DNA of 63,430 nucleotides from Litorimonas sp964352855. Its GTDB lineage: Bacteria; Pseudomonadota; Alphaproteobacteria; Caulobacterales; Maricaulaceae. The position numbers and the translations under genes were made by a program. The stretch lies in contig CAYGTR010000018.1 in NCBI GenBank assembly GCA_964352855.1, positions 1 through 63,430 on the forward strand, in the 5' to 3' direction. Below, in pieces: positions 54,650-63,267 of this stretch (the stretch's first letter is position 1; each line of letters begins with the position of its first letter). Under the pieces are notes generated by a model. It was not told the DNA's origin and did not search any database. It was given only the letters and a program-made list of their open reading frames with translations.

Positions 54650-55588
54650 CTAACCCTCTACAATTTTGTTAAATGTCTTTTGGTTCATCGGGCGATGAAA
54701 TCTCACGCCGATATAGGCTGTATTGTGCCATTTGATATGACCCGGATACCAGTGCCCGTCCAAATAAACCTGTAGCGTTTTTTGTCGGTCAACATGATCA
54801 ACATGTTCTAACTTACAACCATTCGCCGTAATATCGACGATCGTCATATCGTGTTTGGATTGACCCAAGCGCACAGTTGTAGGCTTATGAATGATCCGCC
54901 GTGTCTCCCGCGGTTTCGGACGTTTCTTCAAAACGTAAAACATCCCCAACACAGCGCCTATCGCCATGGCAAAGAGCAGTAAGACATCCACCTGAAGATT
55001 CTCACGGCGTTCTATTTTCGCAGGACGAAGATGCCCGCTATTCTGCATTACACTGCGAACATTTGAGCGCCCGGGAACAGGCGCATCAGGTGCTACACGT
55101 TTGTTTTCCTTTGACTCGCTCGCGCCATTTTTAAACAAGGCCTTATCCGTTGACGAAACGCCCTCCGTTGGATTGAGGTCGTCTACCTCTTGGCAATTCC
55201 AAAATCGTCCTAAGGTTTCCAGAGACATTGCAAAGTTTTGGCTCGCCCCCTTTTGCAACACCCATTCGGCATAGGTTGAATTCCCGCTCTCCGCCCCCGC
55301 AATTGCGTCGCGAAGGGACGACAGATAAAGCGTAAACGTTTCACTCTCTTTCGGAAAATCCTGTTGAACTGTTTGCGACACCAGCATGCTCGGCGTGAAA
55401 CGATCCAGCCGTTGTTTCAGCTCCGACATCGTATCATCGAAAGAGCTCGCGCGTCCCGTCTGAACGTCTCTGACAAGAGAAAACACGCCCAAAGCCTCAT
55501 CCATGATAGCACATCTCTCCTGCGCCCAAGCAGACTGACAGCCACAAGCGACGATGAGGCTAAATGCCAGAATGAAACGATGGAACAT
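54650..55588 (-). CDS. membrane protein with C-terminal PilZ-like domain
   Basis: The 312-residue protein has a signal peptide (about 1-22), a periplasmic helical part (about 25-195), a membrane helix (about 200-220), and a cytoplasmic end with RRIIHKPTTVRLGQ and VDITANGCKLEH, a PilZ-type strand pattern. The classical RxxxR motif is weak (second Arg absent) while the D-x-[ST]-x-x-G is kept, so c-di-GMP binding is uncertain. It may relay a signal across the membrane. It stands alone on the minus strand. Confidence 0.75.
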   Translation of the reverse strand: MFHRFILAFSLIVACGCQSAWAQERCAIMDEALGVFSLVRDVQTGRASSFDDTMSELKQRLDRFTPSMLVSQTVQQDFPKESETFTLYLSSLRDAIAGAESGNSTYAEWVLQKGASQNFAMSLETLGRFWNCQEVDDLNPTEGVSSTDKALFKNGASESKENKRVAPDAPVPGRSNVRSVMQNSGHLRPAKIERRENLQVDVLLLFAMAIGAVLGMFYVLKKRPKPRETRRIIHKPTTVRLGQSKHDMTIVDITANGCKLEHVDHVDRQKTLQVYLDGHWYPGHIKWHNTAYIGVRFHRPMNQKTFNKIVEG

Positions 55589-55752
55589 GACACCCGCTTT
55601 AAGCGTATAAAATGAACTACCCTTTAACGGTGTTACCTCATGAGATGTGAAAGGAGCGCTGCGAAAGATGAAATCACGCCAGCTGCTATAAATTATTATT
55701 CCATGCGGCTGGTTTCATTTGCTATGCTAATAAAAGGCTCAGGAGATCCCCT

Positions 55753-56658
55753 ATGAAACTTGCCCTACTATGCCGTAACCCTCGGCTTTATTCCCATACG
55801 CGCCTTGTAGAGGCGGCTGAAACACGCGGCCATACGATAGACGTCATTGACCACTTAAGGTGCTTGATTGACATCGCCTCAGGCGAACCCAGCGTGGTTT
55901 ATAAAGGAGAAGAAATTTCCCATTACGACGCTGTCATTCCGCGCATTGGGGCATCTGTCACATTTTACGGTACGGCCGTGCTGCGCCAATTCGAAGTCAT
56001 GGGTACCTATCCGGTGAATGAGTCCGTCGCGATCTCGCGATCCCGCGATAAGCTCCGCAGTCTTCAATTATTAAGTAAACGCGGGATCGGTCTGCCGCGC
56101 ACTATTTTTGCGCATAAAACCAATCGTCCGGGACAGGTTGTTTCGCGGTTAGGCGGCGCGCCGGTCGTTATCAAACTGATCGAAGGCACGCAGGGCATTG
56201 GCGTTATGCTTAGCGATACAGACCGTGCGGCAGAAAGTGTTATCGAAGCGTTTGGCGGCGTCGGCAGCAATATTTTAGTCCAGGAATTCATCAAAGAAGC
56301 CGGCGGAGAAGATGTGCGCTGCCTCGTCATTGGAGACAAGGTTGTCGCGGCCATGCTCCGCAAAGGGGAAGAAGGCGAATTTCGCTCTAACCTACATCGC
56401 GGCGGCAGCGCCAAATCCATTAAAATTTCGCCGAAAGAACGTGAAACTGCGGTGGCTTCTGCCAAGGCGATGGGACTGAATGTCTGCGGCGTTGACTTAC
56501 TGCGCTCCGCTCGCGGCCCTGTCGTGATGGAAGTTAATTCTTCGCCCGGACTGGAAGGCATTGAAAAAGCCACGGGAATCGATGTGGCCGGAAAAATCAT
56601 CGAATTTATTGAAAAACATGCCAAGCCCGGCAAAACAAGCACGCGCGGCAAAGGCTGA
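55753..56658 (+). CDS. rimK: RimK-type alpha-L-glutamate ligase
   Basis: The 301-residue ATP-grasp protein has the RimK pattern: SRSRDKLRSLQLLSKRGIGLPRT, VVIKLIEGTQGIGVML, a metal loop VMEVNSSPGLEGIE. RimK adds glutamates to the tail of ribosomal protein S6, a growth-related change. The zinc carboxypeptidase-like gene follows after one base and the two form an operon. Another glutamylation target is possible. Confidence 0.92.
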   Translation: MKLALLCRNPRLYSHTRLVEAAETRGHTIDVIDHLRCLIDIASGEPSVVYKGEEISHYDAVIPRIGASVTFYGTAVLRQFEVMGTYPVNESVAISRSRDKLRSLQLLSKRGIGLPRTIFAHKTNRPGQVVSRLGGAPVVIKLIEGTQGIGVMLSDTDRAAESVIEAFGGVGSNILVQEFIKEAGGEDVRCLVIGDKVVAAMLRKGEEGEFRSNLHRGGSAKSIKISPKERETAVASAKAMGLNVCGVDLLRSARGPVVMEVNSSPGLEGIEKATGIDVAGKIIEFIEKHAKPGKTSTRGKG

Positions 56659-56659
56659 T

Positions 56660-57727
56660 ATGCCAAAGACGAATATGCCAAAGACGAACAGACAGGACGC
56701 GTTCACCCTTGGTGACACGACAATACAACCCGGCAAACAAGCCACGGTTCTTATTCCCTTAAGCCGCCTCGCGGATCACACGGATATGACATTGCGAGCG
56801 CGGGTTATTCACGGGAAAAAGCCCGGCCCCGTTATGTTTGTGAGCGGCGCTATTCACGGTGACGAAATTATCGGTGTTGAGATTATTCGGCGTATCTCGC
56901 TCATGAAAATACTCTCCAAAATAAAAGGCACACTCATTCTCATTCCCGTCGTCAATGGGTATGGATTTTTGGGCATGTCACGCTACCTGCCGGACAGGCG
57001 GGATTTGAATCGTGTTTTTCCGGGCGTCGAGAACGGATCCCCTGCCTCTCAATTAGCCTATATTTTTATGCAGGAGATCGTCTCAAAATGCGACTACGGG
57101 ATTGATCTGCACTCGGGGGCTATCCACCGCGAAAACTTGCCACAGATTAGAGCCGACCTCGACAATCCGGTTGTGAAAGACATGGCTGTCGCGTTCGGGG
57201 CGTCAATTATGCTGAACTCGAATTTGCGTGATGGATCTTTACGCGAAGCCGCCGGATCTGTCGGCTGTAACATGTTGCTTTATGAGGCCGGCGAGGCCCT
57301 GCGGTTTAATGAAACCGCTGTGCGTATCGGCGTCAAAGGCGTTTTGGGCGTCATGCGCCATACCGGGATGCTTCCGAAACTTAAACCTTTGAAACAGCGC
57401 ATTACGCCGGTTCAACCTGTGTCCAGTCATTGGGTGCGCGCGCCGATTAGCGGCTTAATGCGCGCCACATACGGCCTGGGCGACGCCGTTAAAAAAGGCG
57501 CCGTTATTGCCAATGTTTCCGGCCCCTTAGGGGAGCAGGAGGCTGATGTTCTGGCAAAATATTCGGGGGTGATTATCGGGCGTACTAACCTGCCCATCGT
57601 AAACCGGGGAGATGCACTCTATCATATCGCCAGAGTGGATGATTTGGAGGATGCAGAGACAACCATCGAAGACCGTGTCTATAATGCAGAAAAAGACCCC
57701 CTCTTTGATGAGGTCGAAATCGTTTAA
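56660..57727 (+). CDS. succinylglutamate desuccinylase/aspartoacylase family zinc hydrolase
   Basis: Starting at ATG 56660 the protein is 355 residues. H66 and E69 in SGAIHGDEIIG and H151 in IDLHSGAIHREN are the zinc ligands of the M14-like AstE/AspA fold; LPDRRDLNRVFPG holds the substrate Arg. The C-terminal part (about 260-355) is a beta barrel-like domain with LGDAVKKGAVIANVSGPLG. It directly follows rimK, so it may remove glutamates or another acyl group put on by RimK; this is inference. Its 3' end is duplicated at 60.4 kb. Confidence 0.85.
   Translation: MPKTNMPKTNRQDAFTLGDTTIQPGKQATVLIPLSRLADHTDMTLRARVIHGKKPGPVMFVSGAIHGDEIIGVEIIRRISLMKILSKIKGTLILIPVVNGYGFLGMSRYLPDRRDLNRVFPGVENGSPASQLAYIFMQEIVSKCDYGIDLHSGAIHRENLPQIRADLDNPVVKDMAVAFGASIMLNSNLRDGSLREAAGSVGCNMLLYEAGEALRFNETAVRIGVKGVLGVMRHTGMLPKLKPLKQRITPVQPVSSHWVRAPISGLMRATYGLGDAVKKGAVIANVSGPLGEQEADVLAKYSGVIIGRTNLPIVNRGDALYHIARVDDLEDAETTIEDRVYNAEKDPLFDEVEIV
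57612..57727 (+). repeat. left copy of duplicated carboxypeptidase-gene 3' end
   Basis: The last 110 or so bases of the zinc hydrolase gene (from about GATGCACTCTATCATATCGC) recur at 60440-60555 with about 87% identity by hand count (14 differences in 106). The two copies flank the DUF305 gene in the same orientation. Confidence 0.85.
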
Positions 57728-57952
57728 TATGTTTGTCGCAATCACCCTTTCAAGGAGCAATATTTTAGGAGATTTTAAAGCGTTGGACACATTCAAAATG
57801 ATAAATAGCAAGATCGCTACAGGGGCAAAGTAAACATAAATCACAGGGGTGAAACGCAATATTCTTCTATACCTTGACCGCTAATTCCTCCATTAATAAA
57901 CTATTCGCTATTCGCGCACGACGTAATGAATAATTCAAAGCAGGACAGTATT

Positions 57953-60424
57953 ATGAACATAAAGACTTTATTTTTAGTCACGGCTCTAAGCGGTTTTGTG
58001 TTATCCAGCTGTCAGCAACAGACTGATTCTGCTAAAATTGAAGCGTCCGAAACGGTCTCAGAGGATGTTGCAGTCACAATCGCAAACAGCACAACGCCCA
58101 TTATTCTACCTGGGGCCCCGGGGCAGTCCTCCCAAATATTGGCTGCAGACGAGGCCATAAAAGTTGCCAATAATAGCTACTCACCGGATGATGTGTTTTT
58201 CATGCAGAACATGATCCCACATCATGCTCAGGCTGTTGAGATGTCCAACCTCGTGTCCTCCCGCACGAACCGGCCTGAAATCATTGATTTAGCCGGTCGC
58301 ATAAAGGCGTCTCAAGGCGATGAGATAAAATTCATGCAAGATTGGCTGACCGAGAGAGATGAACCACTCGCCATGATGAGCCATGGCGGACACCATGAAG
58401 GAGATCATGGGGGCCATCACCAAATGGAGGGCATGGCCACGCCTGCTCAAATGGAACAACTGGCAAATTCAGAAGGGACTGACTTTGATGAATTGTTTTT
58501 GACACTGATGATTACCCATCATGAGGGCGCGTTGACCATGGTGAAAGATCTGACGGACCAGCCCGGATCTGCTTATGATCCCGTCCTTTTTAGTTTTATC
58601 AGTGATGTTAAAAATGATCAGAGTGCGGAAATTGAACAAATGAGCGCAATACTGGGCTCATTTTCTTCTGATCCGCGTGCAACGCTCGCTGCCGGATTTA
58701 AAGATGCGGGTGAAGCGGCAATGAATTTAAAGCTTGTTGCGTCCCTGCCTAAGCCCGCCGGGTTTTTTGATCCGAAAAATCCATCAGGTTTGCCGCCAAT
58801 TAAGCCTAAAAAAGGTAATGACACGGAAAAAGAGTCCGACAATACTGATGATGGTCAAAGCTTGGACAATACCCAATGGAGTGACCGCTCTCCGCTCTTA
58901 AGTTTTTCGAATACGGATATGGCGTTTCAAGACGATATAATGGTCGCCGGCAGCTATCATGGATTTAATATCTATAAACTTCAGGAAGACGGCACACCTA
59001 AGCTTTATAGCTCAGTGGTCTGTCCGGGTGGACAGGGGGATGTCTCCGTCGTTGGTGATTTATTACTTATGTCGGTTGAGCAGACCCGCGGACGCGTGGA
59101 TTGTGGCCTGCAAGGCATTAGCGAGGATGTGAGTGCGGATCGGTTCAGAGGTCTTCGGATTTTCGATATCAGCGATCTGGCCAAACCTGTCCAAGTAGGT
59201 CAAGTTCAGACATGCCGCGGGTCGCACACACATTCTGTTGTCACGCAAGATGAGACGAAGCTCATCGTCTATAATTCCGGGACATCCTCCATTCGCGATG
59301 GAGAAGAACTTGAAGGTTGTGTGGGTCGAATTCCCGGTGATGACCGCACGGCGCTTTTCCGTATAGATGTCATTGAAATACCCTTAGCGGATCCATCCAA
59401 GTCTCGTATTATTGACAGCCCAACCGTATTTGCAGATGAAAAAACGGGCCGCTTGGCGGGGTTGTGGCAGGGCGGAGATCACGGCGATGACACGCAAGAG
59501 ACAAGTCAAACCAATCATTGTCATGATATTACGGTGTTCCCCGAAGCTAAAATTGCCGCCGGTGCGTGTTCAGGCAATGGTATTCTTTTCGATATTTCCG
59601 ACCCACTCAAGCCCAAACGTATTGATGAAGTTGTCGATACTGGATTCGCGTATTGGCATTCAGCGACGTTCAATAATGATGGGACAAAAGTCCTCTTTAC
59701 GGATGAATGGGGTGGCGGTAGCCGTCCGAGATGCCGTGTTTATGACCCAAAAGACTGGGGTGCTAATGCGATTTACGATATCGTGAACCAAGAGCTAGTC
59801 TTTAAGGGCTATTACAAAATGCCGGCACCGCAGACGGATGCTGAGAACTGTGTGGCTCACAACGGATCTATTATTCCTGTTCCGGGCCGGGATATTTTTG
59901 CTCAAGCCTGGTATCAGGGCGGGTTATCCATCTCTGATTTTACAGATTCAACCAATCCTGTCGAAATTGCGTATTTTGATCGCGGACCTATCCACGAGAA
60001 AAAACTTGTTCTGGGCGGTTATTGGTCGACATATTGGTATAATGGAAAAATTTATGGAACCGAAATTGCGCGTGGAATGGATGTCTTCTCACTCATCCCA
60101 AGTGAGCATTTGAGCGAGAATGAAATCGCCGCGGCGGCACTCGCGGATCAAGGGAATACATTTAATCCGCAACAACAATTCCCGGTTACATGGCCCGCCG
60201 AACCTGTCGTTGCCAAAGCCTATATGGATCAGTTGCAGCGAAGTGACAATATTACGGCTGAGGCATTCGCGGAATTAACACAAGTGCTTGATCGCGCCGA
60301 GACCCAATTAAAGAGTGGTGAAAGCGATGCGAAACTTTCAACTGAGCTGCGTGTTCTGGCCGAAGGCATAGAGCATGATGGGCTGTCGAAAACAGTTTCA
60401 GGCATCGCATCAAGGTTGCAATAA
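57953..60424 (+). CDS. lipoprotein: DUF305 ferritin-like domain fused to LVIVD beta-propeller
   Basis: Starting at ATG 57953 the protein is 823 residues. A lipobox LSSC (Cys20) puts it on the outer surface or in the periplasm. A DUF305 domain follows (about 65-235) with MQNMIPHHAQAVEM and LTLMITHHEGALTMV, whose His pairs bind metals. Between them lies a His-rich stretch HGGHHEGDHGGHHQMEG. Residues about 300-750 form LVIVD-type repeats (LRIFDISDLAKPVQVGQV, ILFDISDPLKPKRIDEV) with His in each (SHTHSV, NHCHDI, AYWHSAT, VAHNGS) and several Cys. Metal binding at the surface is likely; the substrate is unknown. Confidence 0.83.
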   Translation: MNIKTLFLVTALSGFVLSSCQQQTDSAKIEASETVSEDVAVTIANSTTPIILPGAPGQSSQILAADEAIKVANNSYSPDDVFFMQNMIPHHAQAVEMSNLVSSRTNRPEIIDLAGRIKASQGDEIKFMQDWLTERDEPLAMMSHGGHHEGDHGGHHQMEGMATPAQMEQLANSEGTDFDELFLTLMITHHEGALTMVKDLTDQPGSAYDPVLFSFISDVKNDQSAEIEQMSAILGSFSSDPRATLAAGFKDAGEAAMNLKLVASLPKPAGFFDPKNPSGLPPIKPKKGNDTEKESDNTDDGQSLDNTQWSDRSPLLSFSNTDMAFQDDIMVAGSYHGFNIYKLQEDGTPKLYSSVVCPGGQGDVSVVGDLLLMSVEQTRGRVDCGLQGISEDVSADRFRGLRIFDISDLAKPVQVGQVQTCRGSHTHSVVTQDETKLIVYNSGTSSIRDGEELEGCVGRIPGDDRTALFRIDVIEIPLADPSKSRIIDSPTVFADEKTGRLAGLWQGGDHGDDTQETSQTNHCHDITVFPEAKIAAGACSGNGILFDISDPLKPKRIDEVVDTGFAYWHSATFNNDGTKVLFTDEWGGGSRPRCRVYDPKDWGANAIYDIVNQELVFKGYYKMPAPQTDAENCVAHNGSIIPVPGRDIFAQAWYQGGLSISDFTDSTNPVEIAYFDRGPIHEKKLVLGGYWSTYWYNGKIYGTEIARGMDVFSLIPSEHLSENEIAAAALADQGNTFNPQQQFPVTWPAEPVVAKAYMDQLQRSDNITAEAFAELTQVLDRAETQLKSGESDAKLSTELRVLAEGIEHDGLSKTVSGIASRLQ

Positions 60425-60433
60425 TTCAGATAA

Positions 60434-60655
60434 GGAGGCGAGGCACCCTATTACATCGCCAGAGTAGATGATTTAGAGGATGCAGAAACAACAAGCGAAG
60501 ACCCTGTCTACAATGTCAAGAAAGACCCTCTCTTTGATGAGGTCGAAATCGTATCACGTGTTTCCATGATCATCGCTCAAAAAGGGATATTTTTGGGTTT
60601 TTTGAGCCAAAAGGAAATTGAACAGTTAGGTCCCCTTGGGGCATTGCGGACTTAA
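60434..60655 (+). pseudogene. truncated copy of the zinc hydrolase gene, 3' end
   Basis: The frame reads GGEAPYYIARVDDLEDAETT and on to DPLFDEVEIV, against GDALYHIARVDDLEDAETT and the same end in the intact gene at 57.6 kb. It lacks a start and everything before residue ~318, and its stop was lost, so the frame continues 34 codons to TAA at 60653-60655. It marks the right edge of the segment that holds the DUF305 gene. Confidence 0.8.
60575..60607 (+). terminator. inverted repeat, possible terminator
   Basis: GCTCAAAAA and TTTTTGAGC pair over nine bases with a 15-base loop (GGGATATTTTTGGGT). It lies 150 bases after the DUF305 gene. The T run is inside the stem, so termination is possible but not certain. 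Confidence 0.4.
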
Positions 60656-60741
60656 GGAACATGCCAATTAGGATATTGTTTCCGTTAATTTTTCTTAAGA
60701 TTTAGTCTTGAATAGCAAGTGATTATGGCCATTTATAACTT

Positions 60742-61863
60742 ATGGCTGTAACAACTAAAACTCGATGTATTGTATGGGCTCGGGCCGCCGGGCGTTGTCA
60801 ATTTCCTGGATGTAATGATATTCTCGTAGGTGATTTGAGAGCTGGCAATGACACCCTTAACGCAGCATATATCGCTCATATTGTCGCCGAGACGGAAGGC
60901 GGGCCGCGCGGTGACAAAGTACGATCACCTTTGTTAGCTGACGATCCTGACAACCTTTTACTACTATGCGATGCTCATCATCGCTTAATTGATAGAGATG
61001 AATTAGCAGACTATCCGGTGGAACGCCTTCTACAGATCAAACACGAATGCGAAACGCGGATCGAACTTGCGACAGATGTTTCACCTGACCGCGCTTCTCA
61101 TGTTGTTCGGTATTCTGCGAATGTAGGACACAACGAAGGTGTAGTCGCGTTTAATAAGTGCCGCGAGGCTATGTTACCAGACTACTACCCTGCTGCTCGC
61201 ACTCCAATTGACTTTTCTATGTCGGGATTGGATTTAGCCGATAACGAATCCGGATACTTCGAGTTACAAGCACAAAATTTAAAACGACAATTTGATGCGA
61301 AACTGCGAGGTGAATTAGAAAAGCAAGCAATAAATCACATTTCAGTATTTGCGCTAGCTCCTATTCCCTTATTGATGGAGCTGGGGCGACTGATTTCTGA
61401 CATTACGCCCACTGAGGTCCATCAACTCCACCGTGAACCTGCAGGTTGGAGGTGGGCGGAAACAGGACCTGAACTCGTTTTCGGTATAAAAGCCCCTGAC
61501 AACATCAACGACCCAATAGCTTTAAAATTGGAAGTATCGTCTAGTATTGCTGATGAGCGGATACAATCCATATTAGGCGCAGATGCATCAATTTGGAGCC
61601 TAAATGTTAGCAAACCCCATAATGATTGCATGCGATATCGCGATGACCTTCAGGCATTTCGCACCAATGCAAGAAGAGTCCTAGCGGACATCAAAGAAGC
61701 TCACGGGGAGAAAGCTGTTATCAATGTATTTCCAGCTGTTCCTGTCTCAGTTGCAGTAGAGTTCGGACGAATTTGGATGCCCAAAGCTGACCTTCCTTTG
61801 CACATTTATGATCAGTCACGAAACGATGACGGCTTCATGCATCGCTTGATTATGGGAGTATAA
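60742..61863 (+). CDS. cap5: CBASS effector: HNH nuclease-SAVED protein (Cap5-like)
   Basis: The 373-residue protein has an HNH nuclease at the N-terminus: C19 and C24 in GRCQFPGC, H46 in AHIVAE, and NLLLLCDAHHRLID with N71, C76 and H79/H80. The rest, from about 150, matches the SAVED sensor domain in length and pattern (HISVFALAPIPLLMELGRLI, VFPAVPVSVAVEFGRIW). In known CBASS systems a cyclic dinucleotide binds SAVED and switches on DNA degradation by HNH. The CD-NTase gene begins three bases after its stop. Composition is AT-rich. Confidence 0.88.
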   Translation: MAVTTKTRCIVWARAAGRCQFPGCNDILVGDLRAGNDTLNAAYIAHIVAETEGGPRGDKVRSPLLADDPDNLLLLCDAHHRLIDRDELADYPVERLLQIKHECETRIELATDVSPDRASHVVRYSANVGHNEGVVAFNKCREAMLPDYYPAARTPIDFSMSGLDLADNESGYFELQAQNLKRQFDAKLRGELEKQAINHISVFALAPIPLLMELGRLISDITPTEVHQLHREPAGWRWAETGPELVFGIKAPDNINDPIALKLEVSSSIADERIQSILGADASIWSLNVSKPHNDCMRYRDDLQAFRTNARRVLADIKEAHGEKAVINVFPAVPVSVAVEFGRIWMPKADLPLHIYDQSRNDDGFMHRLIMGV

Positions 61864-61866
61864 CTC

Positions 61867-63267
61867 TTGAAACATTTAACCAAATTCAACGCGTTTTTAA
61901 ATGATACCGTGAACCTCAATCAAACTCGGATTGATACACTCAAGTCTCGCACTTCAGCAATTAAGACTTTTATTAACGGCAGTACGTACGAACCGGACAT
62001 ACTGAATTTTTCAACTCAGGGGTCTTGGGCTCATAAAACCATCATAAAACCCGTAAAAGAAACTAATGAATTCGATGCAGACATGGTGGCCTATATCGAT
62101 GAAGTTGAGGGATGGGAGGCTAAGGATTACATTGAAGAGTTATATAAAACCTTTCGGGATAATGGAACCTATGGGCCTCTTGTGGGTCGTAAATCACGTT
62201 GTGTGACCATCAACTATGCTGGTGATTTTCACCTTGATATTGTTCCAATTACTGTGAGGGAACATCTCCTGTCAGGAGAAACATATAGAGTATGCAACCG
62301 AAACACTAACGAGTTTGAGCTAACCGATGGTGATGGGTTTAAGCAATGGTGGAAAGACAAAGATAAGATTGTTTCTAATAACCGGCTCATCAAAGCGGCA
62401 AGACTGATCAAGTACCTGCGCGATACAAAGACAACTTTCTCATGCAAGTCTATTCTGCTGACCACCCTTATCGGAAACATGGTAAATGAAGAAGAAATCT
62501 CACTATTCGAATCAACACTTGGTGAAGGATTTGAAGATGTCCCGACAACGCTGAAAACTATTTTTGGCCGATTGGATGAATATCTTCAAGAGCGGCAATA
62601 TATGCCAGATATTAAAAACCCTGTCTTAGAAGAGGAAAGCTTTACCCGAAATTGGACAGAGGATCATTACCAAAATTTTCGAAATACAATTCATAAGTAT
62701 AGAGAATGGATTGACGATGCTTATGACGAACTTGATCGCAATGAAAGCATCAGAAAATGGCGTAAATTATTCGGGGAAGGTTTTGCGCCAGACGTTGTTT
62801 TGAAGGCCAATGCTATGGCCACAAGCGATGATTTTGAATTCGGAAAACCAAATTTGCTGCTAAAGGAGATGAAATTCGACGAAGATAACGGTGAAGTGGA
62901 TACCAATAAATTATTGGAGTTAATTCATTTAGGAATACAAAAGCAAGTGGACTGGGAAGAAATCAAGTCTATGGCTCAGTCTAGCTATAATTTAGCTGAT
63001 AACGATACCGATAAAGATGTAGCAAAAATCAACTTCTATCAGATTTACAGGCATCGAGGATTTCCACTGTCACAGAAAGTTGTTGAAGACATAGAAGCAA
63101 CTATGTCTAAAAATTCTGGCTCCTCTGCATTTATTATGTGTGGAAATATCTTGTTAGGAACCGTGACCAAGGAAATGATTCAAGACTGTATTGCCTCTGG
63201 ATCGTACCACGATGTTTTAAGCTGGCCAATCATGAAGCTAGCTCCAGCAGAGTTTTTAACTCCCTAA
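61867..63267 (+). CDS. cdnG: CBASS CD-NTase (CdnG-like nucleotidyltransferase)
   Basis: The 466-residue protein starts with TTG at 61867, with GGAG eight bases upstream. It has the nucleotidyltransferase signature G52-S53 in QGSWAHKTII, D70-A-D72 in FDADMVAYI and the third Asp (D124) in FHLDIVPI. This group makes cyclic di- or trinucleotides on phage infection. Its length and pairing with an HNH-SAVED effector fit clade G, whose members make 3',2'-cGAMP in a known example from Asticcacaulis; the product here is not known. No Cap2/Cap3 gene appears before the window ends. Confidence 0.86.
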   Translation: MKHLTKFNAFLNDTVNLNQTRIDTLKSRTSAIKTFINGSTYEPDILNFSTQGSWAHKTIIKPVKETNEFDADMVAYIDEVEGWEAKDYIEELYKTFRDNGTYGPLVGRKSRCVTINYAGDFHLDIVPITVREHLLSGETYRVCNRNTNEFELTDGDGFKQWWKDKDKIVSNNRLIKAARLIKYLRDTKTTFSCKSILLTTLIGNMVNEEEISLFESTLGEGFEDVPTTLKTIFGRLDEYLQERQYMPDIKNPVLEEESFTRNWTEDHYQNFRNTIHKYREWIDDAYDELDRNESIRKWRKLFGEGFAPDVVLKANAMATSDDFEFGKPNLLLKEMKFDEDNGEVDTNKLLELIHLGIQKQVDWEEIKSMAQSSYNLADNDTDKDVAKINFYQIYRHRGFPLSQKVVEDIEATMSKNSGSSAFIMCGNILLGTVTKEMIQDCIASGSYHDVLSWPIMKLAPAEFLTP

